Assembly: GCA_003169675.1 (NCBI GenBank)
Contig: PNAT01000115.1
Span: forward strand, 1-38,256
Length of the DNA: 38,256 nt
Direction of reading: 5' to 3'
From: Acidimicrobiaceae bacterium
GTDB lineage: Bacteria; Actinomycetota; Acidimicrobiia; Acidimicrobiales; RAAP-2
The first letter of the stretch is position 1, and each line of letters begins with the position of its first letter. This document shows, piece by piece, positions 25,304-33,740 of this stretch. The position numbers and the translations under genes are program-made. Under the pieces are notes generated by a model, which saw only the letters and a program-made list of their open reading frames with translations, made no database searches and was not told where the DNA came from.

Positions 25304-25948
25304 TCAACTACCGGTCGTTTGGCCTTTCAGTCGGGCCGAAAGGCGAGCGCGGATCATCGGCCACTCGGGAGCCAAGATCGAGAATCGGGCCGAGGTGCGC
25401 ACCGTGTCGTCGGATCCCGGGCGGTCGGCGCGCATGATGCCGTCGAGCTGACCGCCGATGCGCTCGATGGCCGCCCTTGACCGCTTGTTGCGGACATCGG
25501 TCTGGAGGGCGACCCGGTGGACGCGCCACTCCTCGAAGGCATGACCCAGCATGAGCAGCTTGGCCTCGGTATTCACGGGTGAGCGCTGGACCGAACCGGC
25601 CAGCCAGGTGAATCCGATGTCCACCACATCAGGGATGCCGTGGCGTTGGTTGGAGGCGCCCGGAGGCCACTGCCAGTAGGAGATCTCGCAGAAGCGCGTG
25701 GCACCGACCACACGCTCGGCGCCGTCGGCTCGACAGTGGACGGTCGCGAAGGCCACATGGGCGCCGGTGGCCACTTTGGCCAGCGCGTCAACCACATAGC
25801 TCGTCATCTGATCGACACCGTCCGGCGTGTAGGTCCACTGGTAGTTGCTGCGGTCCTCAGCGGCCGCTTCGACCAGAGCCGGAATATGGGATTCGGACAG
25901 CGGTTCCAAGCGAACGTGGGTTCCCTCCAGAACGAATGGCTCAACCAT
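25304..25948 (-). CDS. GNAT-family N-acetyltransferase
   Basis: RimJ/RimL-like acetyltransferase (214 aa from the ATG at 25948). Seen: FVLEGTHVRLEPLSESHIP at the N-terminus, VDIGFTWLAGSVQRSPVNTEAKLLM in the middle (quoted in part: WLAGSVQRSPVNTEAK) and the late KRSRAAIERIGGQLDG motif. A strong GAGGTGGAGG ribosome site precedes the ATG, which decides it over the longer frame. It overlaps the end of the drug-exporter gene by eight bases, so it is co-transcribed and could modify a drug or metabolite; that is inference. Confidence 0.87.
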   Translation of the reverse strand: MVEPFVLEGTHVRLEPLSESHIPALVEAAAEDRSNYQWTYTPDGVDQMTSYVVDALAKVATGAHVAFATVHCRADGAERVVGATRFCEISYWQWPPGASNQRHGIPDVVDIGFTWLAGSVQRSPVNTEAKLLMLGHAFEEWRVHRVALQTDVRNKRSRAAIERIGGQLDGIMRADRPGSDDTVRTSARFSILAPEWPMIRARLSARLKGQTTGS

Positions 25949-27494
25949 GTCCGCCTCCACCTCCGGCCGGAACCACGAAGTCACGCTGCCGCACCAACAC
26001 ATAGCCCCCCACTGATCCTGCGGCCGCCACAATGGCACCGATGGTCATCAGATGGTTCAAGGTGGACGAGAAGCCGATTTGGTACGCATGCATCAAGGCG
26101 GATCGGGCGGCGGCGATCGGTATGTGCAACGCCAACTGGTGCACCTCTCCTGCCGACAGCGCGGCCTTCAGTTGAGTGCCATCTCGATGGATGACCGACG
26201 TTCCCACAGCGGTCTGACGGAGAACGGCGGATGTCCTGCTGACGATCTGGCTCTGAAAGATGGCTCCCATCACGGCAATACCCGTGGCGATGCCCACTTG
26301 GCGGAAGGTGTTGTTTGTACCCGATGCCATCCCGCTGCGTTGTGGCTGCACGACGGAGATGGAACCAGACGCCAGGACCGGATTGACCATGCCGATCCCG
26401 GCTCCAGACACAAAGAACCCGGGTAGGAGCACCGTCCACGTTGAATTGGGGTTCGTATGCGCCATCAGCAACATCCCGGCGGTGACGAGGAGCATTCCCG
26501 TTCCGAGGAGGTAACGGGAGTGCACACGCACCGTCAAACGCCCGGCAATCGGAGCAACCATGAAGGCGAGGAGCGTCAAGGGGAGAAACCGCACACCAGC
26601 CGGCAAGGGATTGAAACCAAGATCATCTTGTACGTACAGCGTGAGATACAAGAACATGGCGAAAATGGACGCCGAGAGGGCAAACGCCACCAACGAGACT
26701 CCGACGAAGGCTGGGATCTTGAAGAGGCCCAGGTCCAACATCGGGTCCTTACTTCGATTCTCATTGACGAAGAAGGTCAGCATGAGGATGAATGAGGCCA
26801 CAAGGAGACTGACGATCGTGGTGCTTGACCATCCCTCGTCGTTGCCCCGGACCAAGGCGAAGACCAGCAGGAAGAGGCTGAGAGAAAAGGACACGAAGCC
26901 AACCCAGTCAATGCGCCGCGTACTGGGGTCTTTGGACTCGGCGATCCTGGTAAAGGTGATGAAGACGGCTGCGATTCCGATGGGCACGTTGACAAAGAAG
27001 ATCCAGCGCCAACCGAACGCGCTCGTGATGGCCCCTCCGACAAGAGGACCAATGGCGACCGCCCCACCAGTCACCGCACCAAAAATCCCGAACGCTGTGC
27101 CGCGGTCCCTGCCTTGAAACGCTTGGGCGATGAGGGCGAGGGAAGTAGCAAACATGATGGCACCGCCGACCCCTTGCACGGCACGTGAGAGGTTGAGCAT
27201 GAGGGGCGTGGTCGACAGCCCACAGACAAGCGAGGCGGCTGAGAAGACACCCAGACCCACGGCAAACACTTCGCGTCTCCCGTACATGTCGCCGACGACA
27301 CCGGCCGTCAAGAGGAAGGCAGCCAGGGTCAGCGAGTAGGCATCGATGACCCATTGCAGGTCAGAGAAGCTCGAATGCAACGACCTTTGGATATCGGGCA
27401 GGGCGACGTTGACGACGGTGATGTCGAGAAGAAGCATGAAGATTGCAGTACACACTGCGATCAGGGTCCACCACTTGCGTTCGAGCGTTGGCAT
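25941..27494 (-). CDS. DHA2-family (EmrB/QacA type) 14-TM MFS drug exporter
   Basis: Proton-driven multidrug exporter of 517 aa with about 14 helices. Seen: LLDITVVNVALPDIQ (motif D1 of DHA2), GVVGDMYGRREV (motif A) and GAVTGGAVAIGPLVGGAI (motif C). The ATG at 27494 is chosen because TACACT (27501-27506, minus strand) lies six bases upstream and would fall inside the coding region of the longer GTG form at 27557. It is divergent from an ABC-F ATPase with only a 44-base gap. No TetR/MarR regulator is next to it. Confidence 0.93.
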   Translation of the reverse strand: MPTLERKWWTLIAVCTAIFMLLLDITVVNVALPDIQRSLHSSFSDLQWVIDAYSLTLAAFLLTAGVVGDMYGRREVFAVGLGVFSAASLVCGLSTTPLMLNLSRAVQGVGGAIMFATSLALIAQAFQGRDRGTAFGIFGAVTGGAVAIGPLVGGAITSAFGWRWIFFVNVPIGIAAVFITFTRIAESKDPSTRRIDWVGFVSFSLSLFLLVFALVRGNDEGWSSTTIVSLLVASFILMLTFFVNENRSKDPMLDLGLFKIPAFVGVSLVAFALSASIFAMFLYLTLYVQDDLGFNPLPAGVRFLPLTLLAFMVAPIAGRLTVRVHSRYLLGTGMLLVTAGMLLMAHTNPNSTWTVLLPGFFVSGAGIGMVNPVLASGSISVVQPQRSGMASGTNNTFRQVGIATGIAVMGAIFQSQIVSRTSAVLRQTAVGTSVIHRDGTQLKAALSAGEVHQLALHIPIAAARSALMHAYQIGFSSTLNHLMTIGAIVAAAGSVGGYVLVRQRDFVVPAGGGGGHG

Positions 27495-27538
27495 TTTCGG
27501 AGTGTATCGAGGCCCTGTATACGCTCGTACAATGTGGC
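27495..27538. promoter_or_regulatory. Divergent promoter region of drug exporter and ABC-F genes
   Basis: A 44-base gap with two outward -10-like boxes: TACACT on the minus strand (27501-27506), 6 nt before the exporter ATG, and TACAAT on the plus strand (27528-27533), 5 nt before the ABC-F GTG. Both starts lack ribosome sites, so leaderless transcripts are likely. The two promoters would overlap across the gap and could interfere with each other. Confidence 0.5.
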
Positions 27539-29137
27539 GTGATCGTAGGTTCGTCACTGACTATTGAAATCGGCGATCGGATGCTGGTGTCCGACGCTTC
27601 ATTCGTCGTGGGAGCCGGCGAAAAGGTAGGGCTGGTCGGTCGAAATGGCACCGGAAAATCCTCATTCATCTCCGTCGTGGTCGGTGAACCCACACCCCAG
27701 CTCCGCCATCGTGGAAACGTCAGGTTGCTCGGGTCCTACGGCTTCCTGCCCCAGGCACCCGTACCGGGTGGTCTCGGCCTTGAGGACACCGGCTTCTCCC
27801 ACATCCTCTCGGGGCGGGGTCTCGACGTCCTCGACGACGCTCTCGGCACGGCGCGCCAGGCCATGGCCGAGGACTCGTCGGAGGAGAACATTGAGCTCTT
27901 CACCGACCTTCAGGACAAGTTCCAATCCAATGGCGGCTACGAAGCGGAGTCGGTCATGGCGCGCCTGGCGGATGGCCTCGGTCTACGCCAAGAGCTCCTC
28001 CTGGAGGACATTGAGTCCCTCTCAGGAGGCCAACGGCGGCGCGTCGACCTGATGCGTGTGCTCTTTTTGGAACCGGAACTGATGATCCTCGACGAGCCGA
28101 CCAACCATCTCGACCGATCGGCGAAGCGCTGGTTGCTTGACGAGCTTGAACGGTTCCCAGGCGCATTGCTGGTGGTCAGCCACGACCTGAAACTCCTGGA
28201 TCAGTCGATTTCCAAGGTGCTGCACATCTCGAATCAGCGACTGACCGAATGGAAGGGCAATTACTCCAAGTTCGAAGCCCAGCACGAGGCAGACCAATCC
28301 CAGCGTGAGCGGGCATCAGCGCTCGAACGGCGAGAGATCACCCGACTTTCCACACAGGCCGACTCAATGAGAGGGAGCACGGCGAAACGAGCCAAGATCG
28401 CCAAGTCGTTGGACAAGCGGGTCGAGCGCATTGAAGGACAGCGAACCCATGTCGACAAGCGGGAGAAGGCGAGTAAGTTCCGCCTTCCCACGCCCCTCCG
28501 CTCTGGTGCCACCCCACTTGAGATCAACAAGTTAGCCGTGCGCTACGGGTATAACGAGGTACTCTCCAACGTCACCTTTCATGTGACCAGGGGCGACCAC
28601 ATTGTGATCATCGGGCGTAATGGCGCCGGAAAGTCCAGCCTCCTTCGTTGCTTGGCCGGAGTCCAGGAGCCCACCAATGGCGTGGTGGAGTTCGGCACGA
28701 ACGTTCAAGTTGGCTACTTCGCCCAAGAGCATGAGCAGATCGACCCCGCTCTGACTTCGTTGGGCAATGTGAGCGATTCCGTGTTGACGACCGAGAGGGA
28801 ACGGCGGACCCTGCTGGGTTCGTTCGGCCTGCCCTCCAAGGCAACGGATCAATTGCCGGGTACGCTTTCGGGCGGAGAGAGGGCCAAGCTCGGGCTGGCC
28901 ATGCTGTCGGCCGGCGAAGCCAATTTTCTTCTCTTGGATGAACCCACCAACAACCTTGACCCATCATCCATTTCCGCCGTCGGGTCCATGCTGGGCCATT
29001 GGCCCGGGACGATCATCGCCGTGAGCCATGAGCGAAGCTTCGTGGATGCCCTGAGGCCGACGTACTGCCTGCGTCTGCCAGAAGAGATCTACACGCACTG
29101 GCGAGACGAGTATCTCGACGACGTGGAGATGCGTTAG
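27539..29137 (+). CDS. ABC-F family ATPase
   Basis: Soluble ribosome-associated ATPase with two ABC domains and no membrane segment (532 aa). First domain: Walker A GRNGTGKSS, signature LSGGQRRR, Walker B LMILDEPTNHLD. A charged linker follows (about 240-320). Second domain: GRNGAGKSS, LSGGERAK, FLLLDEPTNNLD. The start is GTG, five bases after TACAAT. The family includes translation factors (EttA/Uup) and antibiotic-resistance ribosome-protection proteins; the divergent drug exporter makes the latter worth considering, but subtype cannot be assigned by eye. Its stop overlaps that of the next, convergent gene. Confidence 0.92.
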   Translation: MIVGSSLTIEIGDRMLVSDASFVVGAGEKVGLVGRNGTGKSSFISVVVGEPTPQLRHRGNVRLLGSYGFLPQAPVPGGLGLEDTGFSHILSGRGLDVLDDALGTARQAMAEDSSEENIELFTDLQDKFQSNGGYEAESVMARLADGLGLRQELLLEDIESLSGGQRRRVDLMRVLFLEPELMILDEPTNHLDRSAKRWLLDELERFPGALLVVSHDLKLLDQSISKVLHISNQRLTEWKGNYSKFEAQHEADQSQRERASALERREITRLSTQADSMRGSTAKRAKIAKSLDKRVERIEGQRTHVDKREKASKFRLPTPLRSGATPLEINKLAVRYGYNEVLSNVTFHVTRGDHIVIIGRNGAGKSSLLRCLAGVQEPTNGVVEFGTNVQVGYFAQEHEQIDPALTSLGNVSDSVLTTERERRTLLGSFGLPSKATDQLPGTLSGGERAKLGLAMLSAGEANFLLLDEPTNNLDPSSISAVGSMLGHWPGTIIAVSHERSFVDALRPTYCLRLPEEIYTHWRDEYLDDVEMR

Positions 29138-30771
29138 CTCACCCACACCTCACCCGGCCAGATCACCCCGGCGTCAAAGCCAAGGGCCTTCGATCCGTTC
29201 GGGGTGGTGGCGTTGTTGAAATTCTGGACTTTGGGATTGGCCACCACGGCCCAGGTTGAGCGGTCACCGTAGATGTAGGGGATGTCCTCGCCCAGGTACT
29301 GATTGATGTGCTGGTACGCCTTTTTCCGGGCGGCGGGATCGCTAGATGTACGGCCAGTCGTGAGTGCGGCTTGAATGCGTGGATCGGAGTTGCGGGCCAT
29401 GTTGAGTGGCAGCGGAGGCGCCACTGTCGTCGTGCTCCACCACACGTAGTTGAGGTCGGGCGCCACCGCGCCGAACTGCCGCCACGTGGTGGCTTGGTAC
29501 TTACCGGCCAACGCGTCATTGATCAAGGCGGCCTGCCCTTGAATATTGATGGATACCTTGAAGCCGGCCTGGGACCACTCCTGCTGCAGGTACTGGGCGG
29601 CTCGCTCGACATCGGGATCACTGGTGGAATTGAGCGTGAATGCGACTGGCTGGCCCGTATCCTTCTTGATCTGCTTGACCAGTTTTGCCGCACCCTTGGG
29701 ATCGAAGCTCGGGTAGGAAGTCTTGGTGTAGTAAGGGCTCCCCTGAACGAACATTCCCGACACCGGCTCGTTGATCCCCAAATCGATGACCTTGGCGTAC
29801 TTCTTGGAGTCACTTGCTTTGGCCAACGCCACACGCAGGGTGTGATTATTGAATGGAGGTGCTCCTGTGTTGAGCATCACGCAATTCACGTCCGGCTGTC
29901 CAACGACGGGGCCACTGTCGTCTAGGTAGGACCACTTCCGGTTGTGCCGGAACGGCGCGAAGCTCCGGACCGCGTTGCTGTGCATGATGTCAATGGTGCC
30001 TGTTTCGAGTGCCGACACCCGGGATGAGGAATTGATGATCGGCTTGAACGTGATCTGGCTGAGGTAGGGGAGACCGGTGCGCCAGTAGTGCGGGTTGGCG
30101 GTTGCCGTGAAGTGGTCATTGGGGATCCACTCCTTGAACAGGAACGGGCCTGTCCCCACCGGATGAGAGGTGCCATTTGGGTTGTTCAACATCGACGGTG
30201 CCGCGATGTACCCCGTCTGGGCCGCCGCCAAATAGTACGGGAAGGGCTGCCACGGCGTCTTCATGTTGACGACCACCGACAGGGGATCAGTAATTTGGGT
30301 CGAGGCGACATTGGAGAACGCCGGACCGGTCAAGATGGAAGTCGACTGCTTGACCAGGTTGAGATGCAGAGCAGTGGCATCGAGTGGGGTTCCGTCGTGG
30401 AAGACAATCCCGGGGCGCAACGTAATCGTAAAAGCGGTGAAATCGGCGTTGGGCGTGATCGACTTGGCCAAGTACGGCTGAACGTCGCCCGTGGACGTGA
30501 CGATGGCCAGTGGATCGAAGATACAACGGCCGTAGAGGAAGCCACCCTCGTCCCAACGGGCCGAGGTGGGATCGAAGCCGCCCTCCTCGGTGTCGATGCC
30601 GAAGGTGATCGATCCACCCCGCTTCGGCTTGGCCGAGGAGATGCCGTTGCGGCCCGAACCGTTGGTGAGCGATGCGCCTGCCCACTCGGCACCAGAGCCC
30701 AAGACTGTTGCTCCGGCACCAAGGGCGACTGCCCCGGCGAGAAACGATCGGCGATCAAATTCCTGTGTCAT
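29134..30771 (-). CDS. ABC transporter substrate-binding protein, family 5, Tat-exported
   Basis: Extracytoplasmic solute-binding protein of the oligopeptide/nickel family (545 aa). The N-terminus has a Tat-like motif (DRRSFLAGAVALGAGA), and conserved SBP5 features follow: GGSITFGIDTEEGGFDP, VFHDGTPLDA and GTGPFLFKEW. There is no lipobox cysteine. The ATG at 30771 is chosen over a longer frame because a G6 ribosome site lies about six bases upstream and the signal peptide then begins correctly. No permease or ATPase gene is nearby, so it is an orphan binding protein; the ligand is unknown. Confidence 0.9.
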   Translation of the reverse strand: MTQEFDRRSFLAGAVALGAGATVLGSGAEWAGASLTNGSGRNGISSAKPKRGGSITFGIDTEEGGFDPTSARWDEGGFLYGRCIFDPLAIVTSTGDVQPYLAKSITPNADFTAFTITLRPGIVFHDGTPLDATALHLNLVKQSTSILTGPAFSNVASTQITDPLSVVVNMKTPWQPFPYYLAAAQTGYIAAPSMLNNPNGTSHPVGTGPFLFKEWIPNDHFTATANPHYWRTGLPYLSQITFKPIINSSSRVSALETGTIDIMHSNAVRSFAPFRHNRKWSYLDDSGPVVGQPDVNCVMLNTGAPPFNNHTLRVALAKASDSKKYAKVIDLGINEPVSGMFVQGSPYYTKTSYPSFDPKGAAKLVKQIKKDTGQPVAFTLNSTSDPDVERAAQYLQQEWSQAGFKVSINIQGQAALINDALAGKYQATTWRQFGAVAPDLNYVWWSTTTVAPPLPLNMARNSDPRIQAALTTGRTSSDPAARKKAYQHINQYLGEDIPYIYGDRSTWAVVANPKVQNFNNATTPNGSKALGFDAGVIWPGEVWVS

Positions 30772-30915
30772 TGCAACCCCCCAGGGTTCCAGTCGAGAAG
30801 CCAAGATCCCACGTGGAATGGCCCTGGCGGCAGGATACCGCTCCCTGGGCATTTGTGAGTGGCACGGCGTGATGTGGCAACCTGACGTAACCCATCTGAA
30901 CGGACAAGGAGAGAA

Positions 30916-31398
30916 ATGGCAATCGCAATCGGTGACCGGATACCCGACGTGAAGGTCTTCACGTTCGGAGAGAACGGCCCCGAAGTGACAACTTCCGCCG
31001 AGGTTCTGGGCTCAGGAAGGGTGGTGCTCTTCGGGGTCCCCGGCGCCTTCACGCCCACCTGCTCTGACCATCACCTGCCTGGTTTCGTGATGCGGACCGA
31101 GGAGCTCAAGAATAAGGGCGTCGACAAGATCGTCTGCGTGTCGGTGAACGACCCCTTCGTGATGGGCGCGTGGGGTAAGGACCAGAACGTGGGCACGTCG
31201 ATCGTGATGCTGGCCGACGGCAACGGTGAGTTCACCCAGGCCGTAGGGCTCACCATGGACGGCAGTGGCTTTGGACTGGGCTCCCGCTCCCAACGCTACG
31301 CGGCGATCATCGAGGATGGGATTGTGACCTGGCTTGGAGTGGAGCCGGGTCCCGGTCTGAACGCCAGCTCCGTGGAAGAGGTCCTGCGCGCTCTTTAA
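30916..31398 (+). CDS. Peroxiredoxin (Prx5 type)
   Basis: Thiol peroxidase reducing hydrogen peroxide and organic peroxides (160 aa). Active-site motif PGAFTPTC with peroxidatic Cys49, followed by the HLPGF helix typical of Prx5 proteins; a further Cys in KIVCVSVND. No signal peptide, so cytoplasmic. A near-perfect AGGAGAG ribosome site stands before the ATG. It is a single gene between divergent and convergent neighbours. The reductant could be mycoredoxin/mycothiol in this background, which is inference. Confidence 0.93.
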   Translation: MAIAIGDRIPDVKVFTFGENGPEVTTSAEVLGSGRVVLFGVPGAFTPTCSDHHLPGFVMRTEELKNKGVDKIVCVSVNDPFVMGAWGKDQNVGTSIVMLADGNGEFTQAVGLTMDGSGFGLGSRSQRYAAIIEDGIVTWLGVEPGPGLNASSVEEVLRAL

Positions 31399-31455
31399 GC
31401 GGCACGCCGGAGATACGAACCCGGATTTGCGGGCACCACGATGGTCGGTTCGCCC

Positions 31456-32916
31456 TTAGGTCACCCAGTACCCAAGGTTGTACATGGCCTGAAAGATCAG
31501 CGCGAGGACGACGCTCCCTCCAACGGCAAAGCAGATGAGTCCAGTAGACCGGCGAATCAAGAGTGCGCCGGCAATGTACAAGGGGACGACAACGCCGATG
31601 AAGCGTGCCTGGCCCTCACTCGAGGCATAGGTGGGCAGGGCGTAGGGGGAGATGGTCGTGCAGGCGGCCAAGGTGACTATGACGAACGTCACGACCAAAA
31701 ACGACATGGGAACCGGACCAGTCTCGAGCCCGAGGGCGATTCCCGGCTCCCCACCACCCCTCCATCGGGTGACATACAGGTACGCAAGACCGAAGAGTAG
31801 GAAGGTGGCGAGAACGAGCGCTCCGTCGTCGAGCAGCCAGATCCACTTGATGTTGCTGAACGTGGGCGATGTCCCGCCCAGTGGTGGCCCGGGTCCCACC
31901 AGATAGTGCCGCAAGGCGAGGACATTGCGATAGAGGCCGACGAAGGGAAAGTGTTCTGAGCGTTTCCAATACTTCTGTACCGTGACGAATTCAAACGGTT
32001 GGCCGAACTTTGCCCACAAGAGCATCATGTACGCCACGATGCCGATCCCGCTGATTGCTCCATACGTCAGCACCCGGAGAGTTCCCTTGCCGGCGAGTGC
32101 CGCAGCCACCATCACGGCCAATGTCAATGCGACGGACTCGGGAGAAGTTGCAGACGCAAATGCCGCCACAAAAGCGGCGGCCAGGAACTGCTTGCGCTCA
32201 ATGAGAGAGAGCACCACAAGGATCTCGAGCGCAAAGAGCGCTTCGGAATACGGCGACATGAAGAAGAGCGACGTCGGGAACCAGCAGAAGAGGACAGTGG
32301 CGACGAGGGCAACCCGTTGCCCGTAGAGATTTATCGCCAAGCGGTAGATGACGACCGCTCCCGCGGTGAAGGCCAACCACGACAACAGCGTGGCGGATTG
32401 AAGGTAGGAGAGCACTCCGAGCGACAAGGTGTGCCCTAGGGCGACCATGAGCGGATACCCAGGAAAGAAGGCCGTCTGGGCGGCGTCGTGGGTCGAGTAG
32501 CCGTGTTGCGCGATGTTCACGTAGTAGGCACTATCCCAGCGATCGAAAGCCCCCAGCCAGGTGCCATTGTTCAGAGCCCCCCCCGGGAAATGTTGACGGG
32601 ACTGGGGTAAGAGCACGACCACCAGATGAGCGAAGATCAAGCCCAATGCGATTCGGGAGGCGCTTATCCAAAACGGGACTGAAATGTCGTCCCTCAACCG
32701 GCGAGCCACAACCAGGCCGGATGCGGATTGGGGCTCTTTATCGGGCGCAACGTTGATGTCCTGCCGGGCCGAGATCTGTGACTCCTGCACTGCCATTTCC
32801 ACCATGTCATGGTACGTGACGGATGGTCCCGGAATATGGGCCCCAACCTTGAGGGCCCCCTCAAGGTGCCTTATGTGGGTCCGTCGCTCCACTGTGTGCC
32901 GAACGTCTTCGGGCAT
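31456..32916 (-). CDS. PIG-V-like integral membrane mannosyltransferase
   Basis: Multi-pass glycosyltransferase-C-type membrane protein (486 aa) resembling the PIG-V group: RWDSAYYVNIAQHGY (126-140, with the acidic catalytic-type Asp128) and FFPGYPLMVALGH, then about ten hydrophobic helices. It probably uses a polyprenyl-phosphate sugar to glycosylate a lipid or protein outside the membrane. The start is uncertain: the frame from 32916 has no ribosome site, and ATGs at 32805 and 32796 would remove a 37-40-residue hydrophilic lead. No cell-wall genes surround it. Confidence 0.82.
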   Translation of the reverse strand: MPEDVRHTVERRTHIRHLEGALKVGAHIPGPSVTYHDMVEMAVQESQISARQDINVAPDKEPQSASGLVVARRLRDDISVPFWISASRIALGLIFAHLVVVLLPQSRQHFPGGALNNGTWLGAFDRWDSAYYVNIAQHGYSTHDAAQTAFFPGYPLMVALGHTLSLGVLSYLQSATLLSWLAFTAGAVVIYRLAINLYGQRVALVATVLFCWFPTSLFFMSPYSEALFALEILVVLSLIERKQFLAAAFVAAFASATSPESVALTLAVMVAAALAGKGTLRVLTYGAISGIGIVAYMMLLWAKFGQPFEFVTVQKYWKRSEHFPFVGLYRNVLALRHYLVGPGPPLGGTSPTFSNIKWIWLLDDGALVLATFLLFGLAYLYVTRWRGGGEPGIALGLETGPVPMSFLVVTFVIVTLAACTTISPYALPTYASSEGQARFIGVVVPLYIAGALLIRRSTGLICFAVGGSVVLALIFQAMYNLGYWVT

Positions 32917-33196
32917 ACAGAGTGCTGAGCGAGAGCGCTTTTCCGGGCTCGTTTCTGTACGGGTCAGGGGTCAGCGAAATGCAGTCGTGGAAGGAAGACC
33001 ACAGACCAGGATGTCACAGAGCGGCTAGCCGCGCCTTTGAAAGGAGTTGTGTGGCCTGGAGTTCATCGGATCCTTGACTTCGTCGAACTTACGGGAGTTC
33101 GTTGCACTGCAATCGTGTGTGACCGAAGTCATTATCAGTTGACCCTCCACCTTGGTGGTAGTCCTCCGTTGGACGATCCGAGCGGTGTGCTCATTC
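32917..33196. other. Non-coding gap between the mannosyltransferase and fur genes
   Basis: A 280-base gap (longer if the mannosyltransferase starts later). Short frames here show no protein-like sequence. One small inverted repeat, CCACC-TT-GGTGG, lies at 33147-33158. No RNA gene or terminator with a T-run was recognised. Confidence 0.4.
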
Positions 33197-33661
33197 CTAT
33201 TTGCATCTCGCACAATGCCCAATTACGTCCAACGCGTGAGAGGTTGGGTGAAAGTCCTCCTGAGCAGCGAGTTCTTGCACCATTTTGGCCACTGTCCGTT
33301 CAAAGGCTGGCGTCGGTGTGACGTCGATCACCCGGCCACAAGTGGTGCAGAGCAAATGGTGATGATGTTCGGTCAGATCCTCGGCTAGCTCGAATCGAGC
33401 GAACTCATCTTTGGCCGCAATCCTCCGGACGACGCCCGCTCCCTGAAGGTCAACCAGGTGCCTGTAGGCCGAGCTCCTTGGCACTTCAGGAAGGTGCACG
33501 GCAATTTCGGAGATGCTCACCGGGTGACCGAGAGTAACCAAGAGGTCAATCATCGCTCGCCGCCCTCCCGTATAACGCTGATCGACACGGCGGAGGCGGA
33601 CCTCGACGAGGTCGTGCAGGCCGCCGACATTCGGGTGCGTGTGCAACGGCCTGTCTCCCAT
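33197..33661 (-). CDS. Fur-family metal-dependent repressor
   Basis: DNA-binding metalloregulator (154 aa) with an N-terminal winged helix (SISEIAVHLPEVPRSSAYRHL) and a C-terminal metal domain. Structural zinc cysteines in CTTC and CARC; regulatory-site histidines in EHHHHLLC; late FHPTSHALDVIGHC. The ATG is preceded by GGGGAGG. It diverges from a metal ABC transporter and a Fur-type palindrome lies between them, so it very probably represses both the transporter and itself. The partner's ligand pattern suggests Mn (a Mur-like role) rather than Zn (Zur), but the sequence does not settle this. Confidence 0.92.
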   Translation of the reverse strand: MGDRPLHTHPNVGGLHDLVEVRLRRVDQRYTGGRRAMIDLLVTLGHPVSISEIAVHLPEVPRSSAYRHLVDLQGAGVVRRIAAKDEFARFELAEDLTEHHHHLLCTTCGRVIDVTPTPAFERTVAKMVQELAAQEDFHPTSHALDVIGHCARCK

Positions 33662-33697
33662 CGATCGTCGCCTCCCCGGCCAGCGTAGTGGCCTGAT

Positions 33698-33725
33698 GTC
33701 TCAGTTGTAATGAGACTCAGTCTCA
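33698..33725. promoter_or_regulatory. Fur-type operator with three half-sites
   Basis: TGAGACT-C-AGTCTCA (33711-33725) is a perfect 7-1-7 inverted repeat, the classic Fur-family layout. A third half-site, GTCTCA (33698-33703), forms a second inverted repeat with TGAGAC (33711-33716) across 7 nt. The 7-1-7 element lies inside the 18-base spacer of the likely transporter promoter, so binding would block RNA polymerase. Confidence 0.75.
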
Positions 33726-33734
33726 GTCTATGTT
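33705..33734 (+). promoter_or_regulatory. Likely promoter of the metal-uptake operon
   Basis: -35 TTGTAA (33705-33710), 18-base spacer, -10 TATGTT (33729-33734). The transcript would start at or next to the GTG at 33741, a leaderless mRNA. On the other strand TTACAA (same bases) and TACGCT (33682-33687), 17 apart, could serve the fur gene, whose mRNA would include its ribosome site. Confidence 0.5.
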
Positions 33735-33740
33735 CTATGC

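Noticed and set aside
33147-33158. Short inverted repeat as a terminator
   Set aside because: Five-base arms, two-base loop and no T-run; too weak for an intrinsic terminator.
33037-33321. 94-residue plus-strand frame near fur
   Set aside because: Overlaps the conserved end of the fur gene on the other strand, lacks a ribosome site and has no recognisable pattern.
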